A stretch of DNA of 64,000 bases. Source: Arbacia lixula. Lineage: Eukaryota > Echinodermata > Echinoidea > Arbacioida > Arbaciidae. The notes under the pieces were generated by a model. That model had not been told where the DNA came from. It searched no databases and saw nothing but the letters and a program-made list of their open reading frames with translations. The position numbers and the translations under genes are program-made. Shown here piece after piece: positions 36,291 to 49,341 of the stretch (its first letter is position 1; every line of letters starts with the position of its first letter). Where the stretch lies: the NCBI GenBank assembly GCA_963669155.1, contig OZ022589.1, forward strand, positions 21,313,886 through 21,377,885, read 5' to 3'.

Positions 36291-36637
36291 CGAGGGCTTC
36301 ATCAATAAGTAAGGGCATGAAATGAGAGTCCAGCTGCTCTCGCATGTAATAGCTACATCAACGACAAACCAATCAACTCTAACCGTATTTCCTTCCATCA
36401 TCTCAACCACCGCTCCAAATCACACCATCATCCAGCTGAAATAGACCCCGCTTCCTCCTCGATCGCGTATGATTCTCGTCGCAAAAGCCATCTGCATTTA
36501 TTCATCAAGAAACTTGTTCAAACTCTGACTATCGGGTTAATAAGAGGACAGGACAACTACATAAAAAAGCGAACGTTGTGAATTCAACCCGTGAAGTAAG
36601 AACCGACCCGCCACCCAGTAAGCGCATTTTCATTAAG
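36288..36637 (+). other. Gene B exon 1, 5' UTR (predicted)
   Basis: Predicted noncoding first exon running from the initiator-like A at 36288 to a perfect donor, TTAAG|gtaagt, at 36638. It contains a very short upstream ORF (ATG at 36316, two codons then TGA), so it is unlikely to code for the product. It joins to the acceptor at 45109 across an 8.5 kb intron. The link between promoter, this exon and the coding exons is an inference from strand, order and splice signals only. Confidence 0.5.
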
Positions 36638-36734
36638 GTAAGTTAATCTGTTTGTAAGTTTTGATGGCTATGTGCAGGAGAGCGAAATTTTACCAGGAGA
36701 TGGTGAGCAAAAAAGAAATCACAACAGAGTGAGA

Positions 36735-36777
<43 letters not shown>

Positions 36778-37029
36778 AAAAGCTGGTTAAATCTTGACAG
36801 CTATAAGATTAGTAATACAAAGTTATCTCGCAAGGTGTATGTCATTTCCGAACATAATTACAATGTGACAGAAGTCAAACATTGTGATAATAATAATATA
36901 CATACATATATGATGATAAAATGATTTACTAAATAAAGATTAAAAAGACACATCAGAATGACGCCGAATCGAAGAGTTATACAAGGTGTTAAAAAACAAC
37001 TGTTGGCACCTTTGAAATAAAATTAAAAT

Positions 37030-37505
37030 TCAGTTTCAACTCACATCAAGCTGAAATTGGCACATCATAAATGTTAGGGATGTCAATGTTCTTGCAGACA
37101 AGTTTTGTGACGTTTCATCAATTACTTTTCTTATAATGATCCTTTGACGATTTAATGAAATTTAAATTTTCGACAAATTGGATCTGAATATGTGTGTGTA
37201 TCAGATAGTTCATTCAGTACACAACAATGATTTGTACATCGCAGATGTCAACTTCTTTTCTTCCAGAAGCATCATGCATTATTAATGACAATGTGATGGC
37301 AGTTGCTAGTGGATTGATACAAAATGATATACACAGAAAGTTTAGGTCCGAACATGTCCAGAAGTGAAAATTTAATTGAATATTCCCATGATTATTACAA
37401 GAAAAGTTATCGAAGAAATGTCACAAAATCTGTCTAAAAATTTCGACATCCCTTGACTTCATGATGAGTCAATTTCAGCTTGGTGTGAGTTGAAACTGTG
37501 TTTGT
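37030..37505. mobile_element. Palindromic element, copy 2 (best preserved)
   Basis: CAGTTTCAACTCACATCAAG plus CTGAAATTGGCACATCAT on the left is mirrored by ATGATGAGTCAATTTCAG plus CTTGGTGTGAGTTGAAACTG on the right; the inner pair is TTTTGTGACGTTTCATCAAT / AAGAAATGTCACAAAATCTG. About 475 bp, no ORF. Confidence 0.7.
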
Positions 37506-39261
37506 TTTTTAAGTGTCAAAACGATTGTTTAAACATGCGTATTACAGCGTTTTCCGCTCATGATTAGAATTTTCAAAAGCTCTGAAACTTTCTATATTTC
37601 TGACAATTTTCCGTTAGCATGTTACTCTGTATTAGATCAGTACATATTTCACGACTATTTGAGAAGACATCTCACAAGCAATACTTAAAATATTGTAAAG
37701 GTGTTACAGTCAACAAACATTTCATAAACGATTTCACGACCAGTTGATTTCTCAAATCGAATCCAGAATCCATACATATATTTAAAGCTTCAGAACAAGA
37801 TAGTCAAGGCTTACAACCTAGATCTTTATACAGACCTTAACCAGCACGACGTTTGTAAACACTTCCCCACCATGAACATATTGGAAGGATTTCTTATTTT
37901 GATTATTTACCCTTCGTGTGTTTTGTAACTTGCGCGTAATACTTATTGACAATTTCAAACGTGGTACGCAAATAATTAAAAAAAAATCACACTGAATCCA
38001 TTTTAAGGGCTACTCTACCAATATGACCAGAAATTAAGGTATGCCAAACTACTAAAATATATGTAAAACGATCACACATGTACGATTCTCGTAAACGATG
38101 GACAACCAAACATTGGTATTTTCAAAATTCTCACAACATGATTTTTTTTTACATAAAACGTTTGTATTGTGTATTATGCATGAACTCATGAATTTCACTC
38201 TATATTTCAAATAAATGACTTTTTTTAACAAAGGTTAATTTATCTGGTTTCAACCTCGCTCTCCTGATCAATCGTAAGTCCTGTTTTGGACATAGGTAAC
38301 AAATACAGAAAGACAGAAATTAAATTATAAATTGCAATTGGCATGGGTGTCCCATGCAAAACCATACTTTAAAGCCACTAAATATGATATTGCCACTTTA
38401 ATATATCGTTCAATGTCATGTTGAATGGCCATGATATAGCTTCATACAGCAATCTAAATGCATCCGTACTACATTGTGTAAAATGTAATTGACGTTATGA
38501 ATATGTTGACTTATATTGATGTAATTTAATCGTCCCAATGCCTCAAACCATCTAAAAAACACAACGTATGAGTACTGGCACGTCTTGTACTGAAGTTAAG
38601 TTATGATTAATTGTAACTTGCATTTCAAGCTAATATCTAACGCAACTTGCGTTTAATATTTATCGCACTGGAGTCCCATGCGAGACAGACATAATATAAA
38701 AAGCACGTGCAGATCTGCTGAAGAATGATCCAATCTTGTGTGCCTTTGTAATCATGGTAGGAGTATAATGGTGTTTCAATGATTCTAACGAAGATTCAAT
38801 CCAGATATTGTATGTGTACACTGCTAACAACACTGATATATTCTAGACAGAGCAAATTGAAGTGCCTATAGGAATCAAGAAAGAAGTGATACAAAGAATT
38901 GTTGGATTATTCTCTGAAAAGAGCTGCTAAGAGAGCGAAAGGGAAATGGAAAGTAATAAGATAGAGTAGAGATGAAGAGAATCAGATTATTCTTTCGGAG
39001 ACATTAGCTCTAAAAAGAGCTCTTGGCATGACGGGCTCACATCAATATTAATACAATGCATATAGTTTTAATAATGTTACTATGATCCATCTCAGGCATG
39101 TGTGTATTCCAATGTTTTTTACTCCCCCACCAAACAAAGGAATTCCATAACGCTGAGATTGAAAAAGCTGTCTGCCGGGGAATTTGAATTCGGTACTGCC
39201 GAAATTACTATCGTTTCCATGGAGCAGTAGTTAAGGCAGTTGCATTCAAGACTCGGGCCCT

Positions 39262-39490
39262 GTATCACCAAGATGTTTGTAAGTTACGCATGACTGGTGA
39301 CCTGTTCTTGTGCTCAATGAGATACCCAAACCATTGAGAATCTGATTTGGCACCCAAGAACACGTTACCAGTCGTGCTTAAGTTGTGTGTTACTCAATCC
39401 TATGTATGCCAAACAAATTTCTTCTCTATGAGTTTTGTGTGTATTATTCCTGCGAGTATACAACAATGGCACATCTTGGTGAAAGAAACG
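39262..39490. mobile_element. Diverged relative of the 19818 foldback MITE
   Basis: Shares TATCACCAAGATGTTTGTAA, TTACGCATGACTGGTGA and the center TTGAGAATCTGATTTGGCAC. The right arm is interrupted and closes with CACATCTTGGTG near 39470-39482. Confidence 0.6.
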
Positions 39491-40719
39491 CCACACAGGA
39501 GTTTTAGTAGAATAAACCCCTTCCTCTGCCCGATGAAACGCCCCATATGGCATGTATGGGCGTTGAGTGTATTGAGGGTCGCCCTCTACGCAATGTCTGT
39601 CCTTCGTTAACAGGCAAGGAAGATTCATAGTGTCCTCCTTTCCTGAGTCCTTCTTGAGCGGATTTCCGGATGTGTTTAACCCTCTAAATACCAAAATAGT
39701 CCCATGTCAATTACTAACAGAGTTTATCATCTACGCGGGTGAAAGGGTTAAGCTTAGTTCGAATCACTGTCCGCCAGGGATTCACTTTTTAAGGAATGCA
39801 AATAAAATCTCGTATTGCAGCAGTTTGCGCGACACACCCAAGACGAATGCCCTTCAGTCATGCCAAGTACAATGCAATGTGAGAGCAAGGTCTATTTAGG
39901 CAACGTCGATACGAGTATTTATAGAGTGAAAGGAAATCATGCCATACAAAACCGAAGGTCTTGTGGGAATTCAAACGAGCCAATTAAACGATGACTGACG
40001 GGCAATCATAGGGTAGGGTGGGTGGGATATACAAGGACATACCAAGCAACACTGAGGAAGCGATGGTGGTACGGACAGAGATGGTAATAATGATTGTGAT
40101 TAGCGAAGGGAGGACGATAACGGAGAGGAGGACGAGTATCGCTTAACACGGTAAAGGAGCATGGTCATGCATGATAGTGGCGATATGGTGGACGATGCGA
40201 GGTATATTGATGATAACGACAACGACGATGATAATGACAGCAATGGGAATGGTCGTTATATTGGTGATTGTGATGAGGGTAATCATTGGTAATGATGACG
40301 ATGTTAACAGCACAGAGATGGGGGTAGACAGGAAAGGGAAAAAACCTGTTTAACATCGATACATTAAATCCATTCACTCCTTTTCTATGGAATACATCGT
40401 TCAGTACGTATCCATCTCATGCAGAAAGAGAACACATCCAACACGTATTAGTTCAACTATAAAATGTTAACTAGACATACAAGAGTAATAAAAAGAAGGA
40501 ATCGCTGCGGTTTGACATTGGTGTTGATTACGGAACGCGTTACCATGGCGTAACGGCGCTTCCGTCATCACGGATCCCGATTCGTTCACGCAATCCTGAA
40601 CTGGGAAAGGAATAGGACAATACCTCACTGCAGAACGAATCTGCCATGATGACGGGTAGAGTGATGTTCTCCTTATCCCTAACCCCTACCTTTTGGGATA
40701 GCCCACTATACAGTTATGT

Positions 40720-41066
40720 TCGCTCTTAATAAAAGCAGAAACATATTATTAGTGAAGGTTTGACGAAAATCCGTCAAAGGACAAGAAAGATACGATTGTT
40801 TGAAGTTTTGATTTTGTGACGTCACGTGCGTGATGCGAGATGTGTTGGGTACTATTTTTTGTTTCTCAAAAGGATCATTTTTACCCGTGCATTTGATACA
40901 TCATTAGAAACACGTTTGTACTCACATACCTCTATGAAAAAATATCAATTAATCTCAAACAGAAATTTCTCGTCCTTTGACGGATTTTCGTCAAACCTTG
41001 ACATGTTACTTACATGTTTCTGCTTTTATTGAAAGAAACTTAACTTCAGGGTGGAGTACTCCTTTC
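40720..41066. mobile_element. CRE-containing MITE, copy 2
   Basis: Shares the arms with 6740-7230 (ATTAGTGAAGGTTTGACGAA; TTGACGGATTTTCGTCAAAC) and the core (GTGCATTTGATACATCATTA). Only the left TGACGTCA is kept; the right arm has lost it. Located in gene B intron 1. Confidence 0.7.
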
Positions 41067-41154
41067 AAAGCTTTAAGCGAACTAAATTTAAGTGAGCAGA
41101 GGGTAATGCAACACTCCTCCACACTGTTTCACTAAACGACAAAGCATGAAGAGT

Positions 41155-41215
41155 GACACTGGGAATCGAACCCTTCTCTCTGGCTTGATACGTCACATCC
41201 TTTAACCACGAGGCC
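41155..41215 (-). mobile_element. tRNA-like head of a SINE, minus strand
   Basis: On the minus strand GGCCTCGTGGTTAAAGGATG (A-box region, 41195-41215) is followed by GGGTTCGATTCCC (B-box, 41161-41173), about 35 bp apart as in tRNAs. No complete cloverleaf is apparent. Confidence 0.5.
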
Positions 41216-41399
41216 GAGTAGACGCTTGTAGGTTCGGCGAAACCGGTTCCGATAGAGTGACCTAGAAGCAATTCAAAACCGGCTGAAGATGGTATTAGAC
41301 AAGCGGGATTTAAAAGAGGTTTTCAACATAGATCAGCTACAATCAATCAATCAGCTCATTGAAAATTCCAACGGATGCCACCTCAAGCTTTTTTTAATA

Positions 41400-42490
41400 T
41401 AGGCTTCGTCAGACTTTCAGAAAGCATTCGACTTCATAGAACATACGGACATATTTGATGCTCGAAGAACTATAGGATTTGAAGAAGGTTACATTCACAT
41501 CTTGGAAGACATCTGCACAGATGATACTGCAAGAATCCACATCGATAATGATATTTCAAACGAAGTGAAGATAAATAGAGGTGGCAGACAGGGGGACACA
41601 TTATTACACAAATTTTTCACAGCAGCATTGAATGACGTGTTAAAAAAAGTCCAACCTTGAAGAAAAAGGAATCAACATTGATGGAGAAAAGCTAACTGAC
41701 CTACGATTTGCAGACGATGTGGCACTGATTACAACCTCTGTACAAGATATTGAAGAACAGTTGTGCAGTCTGAACGACTAAAGTAAAAGGGTTGGCTTGC
41801 AAATACATATGGGAAAGACAAAATTCATGACTAACTTTGAAACAGCAGAGGAAATAAGAGTAGACTATCCATCACCAGTTAGAGAAAGTCGACAGTTACA
41901 AGTACTTGGGCCAAACCTTAAAAATGTAGAATAATACAAGATAAGAAATACTGACAAGGATTAAAGGAGGGTGGAGATGTTTTGATATGTACAGTGAATT
42001 TTTAACTGACATGAAAAAACATTCGCAATGAGGAAAAGAATATTTGACCAGCACATTTTAACGACATTGACGTATCGTATGGATCAGAAATCTGGTCTAC
42101 AAGTAAAGAAATATAACATAAAATGAGAATAACACAAAGAGCTATGGAAAGAAGAATGCTCAATTTAACATTACTGGACAAAGAGAATCACACTGACATA
42201 CGGCAGAAAAAGAAGGTCGAAGATATTATTGTACAAATTAAAGAGATGAAATGGAGATGGGAAGGACACTTAAATAGAACACAAGACAACAGATGGAACA
42301 AGAAACTCACAGAATGACAACCAAGAAGAGGCAAGCGAAGAAGAGGTCGACAAAAAGAAGGTGGAGAGACGAAATATCATCATACACAAACAAAGCCACA
42401 TGAAACAGAATGACAGCAAATAGAAGTGAATTGAAACTGATTGAGGAGGGCTTCATCCAACAATGGTTAAACAATGCCTGATGATGATGA
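41400..42490 (+). pseudogene. Non-LTR retrotransposon RT domain and C-terminus, decayed
   Basis: Seen in shifting frames: DFQKAFDFIEH (RT block with catalytic Asp), EVKINRGGRQGDTL at 41560-41605 (template-grip motif), LRFADDVALIT at 41701-41735 (the FADD catalytic centre, intact), then VGLQIHMGKTKFM. Downstream are RAMERRMLNLTLLDKENHT, MKWRWEGHLNRTQDNRW and the GKRRRGRQKEGG tail, ending with TMPDDDD and a GATGAT-rich 3' end at 42475-42490. Stops and frameshifts throughout show an inactive copy. Family: a LINE with a WxWxGH C-terminal domain; the exact clade cannot be fixed by eye. It lies in gene B intron 1. Confidence 0.75.
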
Positions 42491-42547
42491 TCATTGAGAA
42501 TGGCTTGTGCGTGCATGCTAGCTAATGAGCACAGTGTTCAACTCAGT

Positions 42548-42570
42548 CATCATCATTATCAGGCATTGAG
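42548..42570 (-). mobile_element. Short antisense LINE 3' tail
   Basis: CATCATTATCAGGCATTG is the reverse complement of the CAATGCCTGATGATGATG tail that ends the LINE at about 42490, about 60 bp away. A very short, independently inserted or inverted tail. Confidence 0.4.
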
Positions 42571-42599
42571 CACGACCGTGTCTGTGACATAAAGTGTTA

Positions 42600-42835
42600 C
42601 TTATATGCATTAGGTGATAAGCATATTTAGGACAATTTTGACAAGTAATTGAAAATAAGTTACAACTCGAATGAAGCAGACATGTTCACATCATAGAGTA
42701 CACGTTATAGTTAGAAACAGGTTTCGTGACATTTCGTCCATTATCATTATAATATTCGTCAGAATGTGTAATGAGATTCTCACTTTTGGACATACGTGTA
42801 TTTAGACTTAATGTGTGTGTAAGTTTATTTTACCT
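42600..42835. repeat. Half copy of the palindromic element
   Basis: GTTACAACTCGAATGAAGCA, then CAGGTTTCGTGACATTTCGT, follows the left-arm order of copies at 29240 and 37030; the right arm is missing. It abuts the LINE tail ending near 42490. Confidence 0.45.
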
Positions 42836-43857
42836 TATCGCGCGTCATTGAGGCATTCTTTGCACACGAAATACACACAATTCCGGAAGGAACGTTATCT
42901 CTTCGGCGAACATTGGGTTAGGAGCATGACTCGAACCTCAACTTTCTCTCAACGTGCTTGACTTCTCCCCGTCGATGATCTACTGGAGATGAAGTGTGCT
43001 CGATACTAGAGCTAGAGTCTTTCGATGATCAGGTTCAGGGAGTCGCACTGCGGCCACAGCGGCGAAGATAAATAGCTCCCCAAACCCGAATCAGCTCAAG
43101 TGTCAAATGCAAGATTAGGTGTATCCGTTTTGCTTAATATAGAGTGAGGAGATATGGGACATTCTCTGCTATTTATTCCCTTTTTGTTATTTGCGTGCGG
43201 GGGTCAAGAGGTTCATTCGTAGAAGTGTTTTGACGTAATCGCGCTTTTTGACATGCTTGACGGCATTGCGTAGAAGCGTTGATGGCGCGTTTGCCCGTAT
43301 TGTCCACACGCTCCCTCCAAATTTTCTTCAATTAGCTAATTAGTGCTGTGTTCGCGCCCCTTCTCAACACCCACGCGCGCTCACACACATACACTCATAC
43401 ACATAAACGCTTACACAAACGTGCACCGACCTACTCACTCACACACACTCGTACACATACACTTGTATAAGAGGTTAACATTTTCATGATTTTTGTTAAC
43501 ACTTTTGAAAAATGATGCAAACAAAGTTACAGCGTATTTGTTTCAACCTTCATTTCTTTGGAAGACCTTGGCTAGGTTCCAACTTGGTGATGTAATTATG
43601 TTTTTAATCAATGATTGTAATTATTTCCCCATCTTTTTATAATGTACATTTATCTAATTGAATAAAACGAAGGGCATCAAATACATTACTCTCATCACTT
43701 ACGCACAGCCAATACATCTTTCCTTTTAAAACTGGTTTGTAAACGGTGTATGACTTTGTGTATGACTTTGTGTAGGCCTAATTTGCGTAATTTGCGTAAA
43801 AGACTCACCCGTGTCATCGTATATTAAATGATACACAGCTCTGTGAACACTTTGACA

Positions 43858-44020
43858 CCAGGGCTATGTTGCATATAGGTTTTCAATTATTGTAACTTAC
43901 CATCAATGGTAACTACCATGTGATCAGGTGCAATAATGAGAGCTCATTGGCTGTTGCCGTGCTAGTTACCATTGATTGTAAGTTACAATAATTGAAAACC
44001 TATCTGCAACATGGCCCAGG
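43858..44020. mobile_element. CCTGGGCCATGTTGCA palindromic MITE, copy 3
   Basis: Ends CCAGGGCTATGTTGCATA and CTGCAACATGGCCCAGG. It shares GTAACTTACCATCAATGGTA with the copies at 4252 and 4409. In gene B intron 1. Confidence 0.7.
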
Positions 44021-45111
44021 ATTGTTAGCTTAAGTATCCTTTGTGCTCGATTTAACACCAAGAGTCTCAACTTCAGTACTCTTTGTGCAACATCTGACAA
44101 CAATGCTGTTGAATGTAACACATTCGGTGACACCAGGAGTTTTAGCTTTAACGCCCTTGCCTCTCAACCTAACACCATGAGTCATAGCCGAAGCTTTTAT
44201 TTGTAGCCAGCTAGATATGACATAATGGCACACTTAAGAAAAACGCGCATGGATCGTATTCGGAAAGCTCTTAATTTTGACACGCGCAAGGAATCATCAC
44301 TTCGCATCGCTGTCATGGCTGTAAGTTGTCGAAATGAGAGAGAGGAGATGACACACTCTTCTTTCATCGAGGCGTGCGAATCTTTGGGCGATATTCTGGA
44401 GAAAAGAGCTTTCCGACATACCTCATATTTCGCTTTTGAAACTCTGCAGGGATAATGATTAGACGGCCCGTGGATACGTATCATTATCGCCCACTACTAC
44501 TCTCTTAGCGGCTGCCAATCATGTCAAAGCAATGCACTCAGCCAGGCGCAAATGATAATTGCGCATTTTGATCAGGTGTTGGATAATCTAATTTGTCAAA
44601 TTTCCCACTTTTAACTCTTTGTGTGCCACATGAGTCGGGTTTTTTTTTCTCCAAATGTAAGACATACAAATTCATCAGAGCAACAGTTTATCCGGCACTC
44701 ACAAAGCTAATGAGATATGCTTGTCAGTTCCTATTTTACGTAGACGTTATACGTCAGGGACATTATTTCTTATTTGGTATATAAATGATTTACGAACAAA
44801 ATCGTAGTGAAGCCAATAGGAGGGCAATATCACATCTTATTGTATGTATTAATATGAATGTATGTGTATGTATGAATGTTCTGAGTTAGGAATTAATAGG
44901 CCGCTGTGCACAGTTTGGTTGAAATGTAGCTCTTTTTTTAAAAAGGGTCATTTGGCAAAATCAATCAAATGACAACGGCATCAGTACATACACAATCAAA
45001 TGTAATTGGTTCAATAGAAAACAGTCAGAAATTATTTGTTGATGTAGAATAGAAATGGTATAATTGAGGACATCACTCACTTTCTCGTTCTTCTTCAACC
45101 CTTCTCTAGTG

Positions 45112-45276
45112 ATGGAGTCCCAACATGTAACAATATTCGCCGTTTGCCTCACGCTTTCGGTTCTCATGGCAACCGCGTCCGCCTCTGCGTTCCCTCCTCT
45201 GGAGAGTCGGGATGAGAACGGTGACGTCATCAATCTGACAGATGGTTTCGAAGACGGCATGGATCTTTCATTGAGG
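45112..45276 (+). CDS. Gene B exon 2: signal peptide and N-terminal propeptide of a neuropeptide precursor
   Basis: Seen: a strong pyrimidine tract and acceptor cttctctag end at 45109, ATG is at 45112, and 55 codons end at donor TTGAGG|gtaagc (phase 0). Residues 1-26 are a classical cleavable signal peptide: hydrophobic core at residues 7-19, then ATASASA with small residues at -3 and -1, and likely cleavage before Phe27. The remainder (27-55) is acidic with an Asn41-Leu-Thr sequon, typical spacer propeptide sequence. Without splicing the frame runs to a stop at 45396 with no recognisable content, which supports the donor. The product is secreted. The frame continues in phase 0 into the exon at 53358. 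Confidence 0.65.
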
Positions 45277-46889
45277 GTAAGCGAATACCGCCCCAGGGTG
45301 GGCTACCATTATCCAGCTCAACAGCTTGTGTGCCTCGAGGCTAGCCTTCGGGTACAGACTGCGGGGCTCCGCATTTTCCGTACACACCTGATATAATAGA
45401 GTAGCTATTGCTTTCTGTAACATTATATGTGAGGGAGATACTGATGACACGGAAGATTATAATGGGATCACTTATTGCAAGTGCGACACTTGCAGTGGTC
45501 CTTTAAGTTTTCTCATACATGTATAAGCCTTGTATTACAACACGTGATTTGAATTAGATATTATAATTGCAATCAATCGCAAGTCCTGCGTTTTATTGCA
45601 ACACATCGTATCAAAAGTCATCACTGCTATCTATTGCAAGTCGTAGCATATACATTTTGCATTCGGTCGGATTGTTACGATATATCCAAGGTACGAATAA
45701 TATCAATTACCGGTATCGATCGATCCCGATTGCAACTTCTTTGAGATACGGATGTACGATTGGTACATGCTATAAAGTCTAGATCGTAGGCTAAGGAGAT
45801 GGGGCATCGATTTCACAGTATTATCTATGGACCAACTTGATACAGCTAGCTTAGTTTTTAAAGAGGAATATATAGAGGTGCCGTATGTCATTCTGGCATG
45901 GCTGACGTTTGGATGTAAGGTTATTCTCACTTGTCAGCCAAAGAAATCAGTCTGCCGAAAAAAGAACGAGGGGAAAGGGAATACTTCTAGATGAACTTGA
46001 GAATCCAAAGTTGGGTAACATATCGGTTTTCAGGTAGCAAAATATCACAATTTTGTTATTCACTTTCGATCGTTTGCCCGTGGTATGTGAGAATGCCGGT
46101 GAGTAGACAGGGTAGAGTGACTCATTACTCAAAGCCACCCGGGTAACTGAAGAAATAAGCCAGAAGTCAACACGGGTAGTAGTCCATTTTGTTTAACAAG
46201 AACTCAAGGCGCCATCAGTAAGGAACAATTTTCTTCTTGACATTTCAAGATCGTATTCCAGTCGCTTAGCCCATCTATCTACCCCCTTCTTTCCCTCAAC
46301 GGTTTCCACCCATCTATCTATTTATGTATTGAATATTGATCTATCTTTCTATCGTTGTAGAAATTCTTCCAGAAATAGTGCAGACTGTTTTTGTTTAATA
46401 AGAACTCAAATTACATGCTGTCTTTTAGTCGCGTCGTACGTCGTGTGAAGCTGACTTTGGACGTCAACAAGTGCTAAACTGCTAGAGGATAGGTGAAGGT
46501 TAATTTCACCACTGCCATTTGGAATTAGACAATAAACATCGCTGCCGTCTGTAAGGATGTTAAAGCTGCGTCATGTGTAAAGCATTAAGCTGTGCAATGG
46601 AAAATACAGCTCCCGGTAGCTATAAAGAAAACCTACAAGATGGAGGGATTTAGAAATGTTCCTCTCTCAGAATGTAGCTCGTTGCAATTTGAAGATGAAG
46701 GAGGACATGTATGGGAGGAATACAACCACGCACACTGTGTATTGGAAGTTAAAAGGAAAATCAGAAAGAAAAAAACATACACAATAGGTCATATTGATAT
46801 ACCGTGTGTCTTAAAAAAACTATACACTTTTGAAATGGCGGCCAAATAAAAAAAAATATACGATTCGGGGGGAGGGGGGGGGGGGGCTT

Positions 46890-47372
46890 ATATGTATGCA
46901 TAGCTTATGGACTCAACTTTCATTTGACACGAAAACCTCCGAAAATAATTCATGCTTGGATGAGCACTACTCACTTTAGGAAATGGTATGAAAAATTAGG
47001 CTGCGCAGGAATTAACTTTCCAAATTTGCGAGAGGTTGAATATTGAATATTCAATTATGGGTTGTCGAAAAAAGAATGCCAAAGATGCCAGCAATGTATT
47101 CTTTAGGTCAATGGCTAACCTAAAGAATAGGCAGCCAGTAGCTGAGACATTCCTTTTCTTTTTCAACAAAATGTATTTGAATAATGAATATTGAATTGAA
47201 TAATCAATTAAATATTCAATATTCAATCTCTCCCAAAATTGGAAGGCTAATTCCTGCGCAATCTAATTTTCATATCCTTTACAAAATTGATCAGTGCTCA
47301 TTCAAGCAAGAATTATTTCTGGACGTTTTGGTGTCAGATAAAAGTTGAGACCATAAGCTATCCATACATGTA
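46890..47372. mobile_element. 483-bp foldback element with 170-bp arms
   Basis: TATGTATGCATAGCTTATGG, TGCGCAGGAATTAACTTTCC and GAATATTGAATATTC on the left are mirrored by GAATATTCAATC, GGAAGGCTAATTCCTGCGCA and CATAAGCTATCCATACATG on the right. The center is itself palindromic (TATTCTTTAGGT ... ACCTAAAGAATA style). No transposase. Confidence 0.8.
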
Positions 47373-48912
47373 AATCATTCTCCCCAGAATGAAATATATT
47401 TTATTCGGCAGCCACTTAATAGTGTATATATTTTTTTAGACACACAGTATTCGTATGCACCACGTAAACAGAGAACGGGAGAAATGGTGAGAGCGAGAAT
47501 ATTAAACAAAGGGATGGGCGGGGCACACATATTTAAGGAGAAAAAATATGATGCATTACCCATTTTGCCGTTAATTCCTGGTTATTATATCTAAGAATCG
47601 GGATCTCCTTTTATTAAGAACTGAAATCTGTTCCATTTCATAACACATACCTTCAGCCTGCTATCTGTGCCAACGAATTGAGGTTATGAGGCCCTGAAAC
47701 GAGCTCCGATGATGAGGGATTATTGTGGATCAAATAAAGTAAGCACCATAAATATACTAGCATTTAAAGACGGGTAGCCCCATTGCAGATAAAAAGAAAA
47801 TGTAAAAAGAGAAGAAAAAGGGAAAGAATAGACCCCAAGAATAGATTTTTAGGTTGTTTCAGCTTGTACAGTGAACACATAAATGGTTTCACTAAGAGTA
47901 ATGTGTAAACCTTAATCTGTAATCATACTATTTATTTGATAATTCATTTAAATAACGTAATTCAAGGTAATCATTCTATTACATTTTCATCCCAGCAACC
48001 AAACAACGACAAGCAAACATCTAACCAGCCACGTGACGCAAATGATTCTTGCATTTCCAAGTTATAACGAATAATTTTTGTCATATTTTTATGAATTATT
48101 CTAAACGACGCGGCAAGAGAATAAACCAATGGGATTCATTCCCCAAATTAAAGTTCTAATTATTTCTCATACGGATTTGTGATTTGAACTTTAAATCAAA
48201 CTGAAATGTACGCGGATCTCAATTAGTATTCATAGTTAGGTCCGCTGTCTATATTGATAGAAAGTTAAAGCTCTCTAGCTAATGGATTATGCAAAACTGG
48301 ATCGCATTTCAAGCGGTCTTCCCGCCCTAAGTCCCGGCGTGAGGGATTGGAAAAGTGAAACCGAATGAGTCCTTAGATATGAGTATCTATTTCATATCAG
48401 AAGCTCTGAGAGACATATAATTGCACAAAGGCGGGAAAAGAGAAAGTGGCAGAGAATGCAAGGGTGAAAAGAATTGGACGGAAAGGGATGTGAAAAGTCG
48501 CCACATGATGGATGCTTTAGAGATATCTATATTCCTCTGAATCACAAGAGGTAAGCGATGTGACAGCTCCGAGATGCAATTTTAAAGGATAATGAAAAAA
48601 AAAACCTGTCACGCCCTCCTTCACTTAACAATTATTATCTGCCATCAAGTTTATTTAGGCTTTCGAGTCTGCGTAAAAGGGATTTTAAGAATGAGAAAAC
48701 ACATCCATTAGTGATAGTTTTCATGCAGCAAATGTGACAATGAATATAACATTGAAAAAAGCCGATGACGATAATCTACTTACCGAAGACAGCACACAAT
48801 GCGCCAAAGGTGAACGCCCGTACGCATTTACTCGTACCATAAGAGTTGCACTTCAATTTGTTCTTAATTCAGTAATGAAACCAATGATTGTCAGCAATCG
48901 TGGATCCTTTTC

Positions 48913-49341
48913 CTATGTACTGTGGGGAAAAAATGAATTGTCAACATAAAACAACAAAGATGGACATACGTACGGTGATTGGTATGCCATGACCTCAATA
49001 CGCATGCACTCAGAGCAGAAAACCATGGAAACGATGGGAGGCAATTTCTTTGATTATATCGTTTAATATTGAAGCTTACCTTGTTCCCAGGAACTTCAAA
49101 CACGCACTTGAAAAGCTTGTTAGACCTATGTACTGTGGGGAAAAATGAAACGTTCTCCCTAAATTGTCAAAATAAAAGAACAAAGATTGGCATGCGTACG
49201 TTGATTGATGTGCCATGACCTCAATACGCATGCAGTCAGAGCAGAAAACCATGGAAACGATAAAAGGTAATTTCCTTCATTATATCGTTTAATACTGAAG
49301 CCCACCTTGTCCCTGGGAACTTCAAACAAGCTCTGGAAAAG
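48913..49341. repeat. 213-bp tandem duplication
   Basis: CTATGTACTGTGGGGAAAAA starts at 48913 and 49126. Both units contain GCCATGACCTCAATACGCAT, CAGAAAACCATGGAAACGAT and GGAACTTCAAACA. Units differ by small indels, so the duplication is not recent. Confidence 0.8.

Larger units (their letters stand above)
36638..45109 (+). other. Gene B intron 1, about 8.5 kb
   Basis: Perfect gtaagt donor and pyrimidine-rich acceptor. It contains a (GA)n run at 36744-36772, a palindromic element at 37030-37505, a foldback relative at 39262-39490, a MITE at 40720-41066, a SINE head at 41162-41210, an RT-type LINE at 41400-42490 and a short palindrome at 43858-44020. Stretches 37510-39250, 39500-40700 and 42830-43850 show no supported feature. 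Part of 40165-40350 is a GATGAT-rich low-complexity stretch. Confidence 0.45.

Noticed and set aside
42898-42975. Possible third tRNA-like SINE head on the minus strand
   Set aside because: A GGTTCGAGTC-like box is present but no convincing A box.
44225-44455. 76-residue ORF and its antisense partner
   Set aside because: Both strands open, no domain or splice context recognised.
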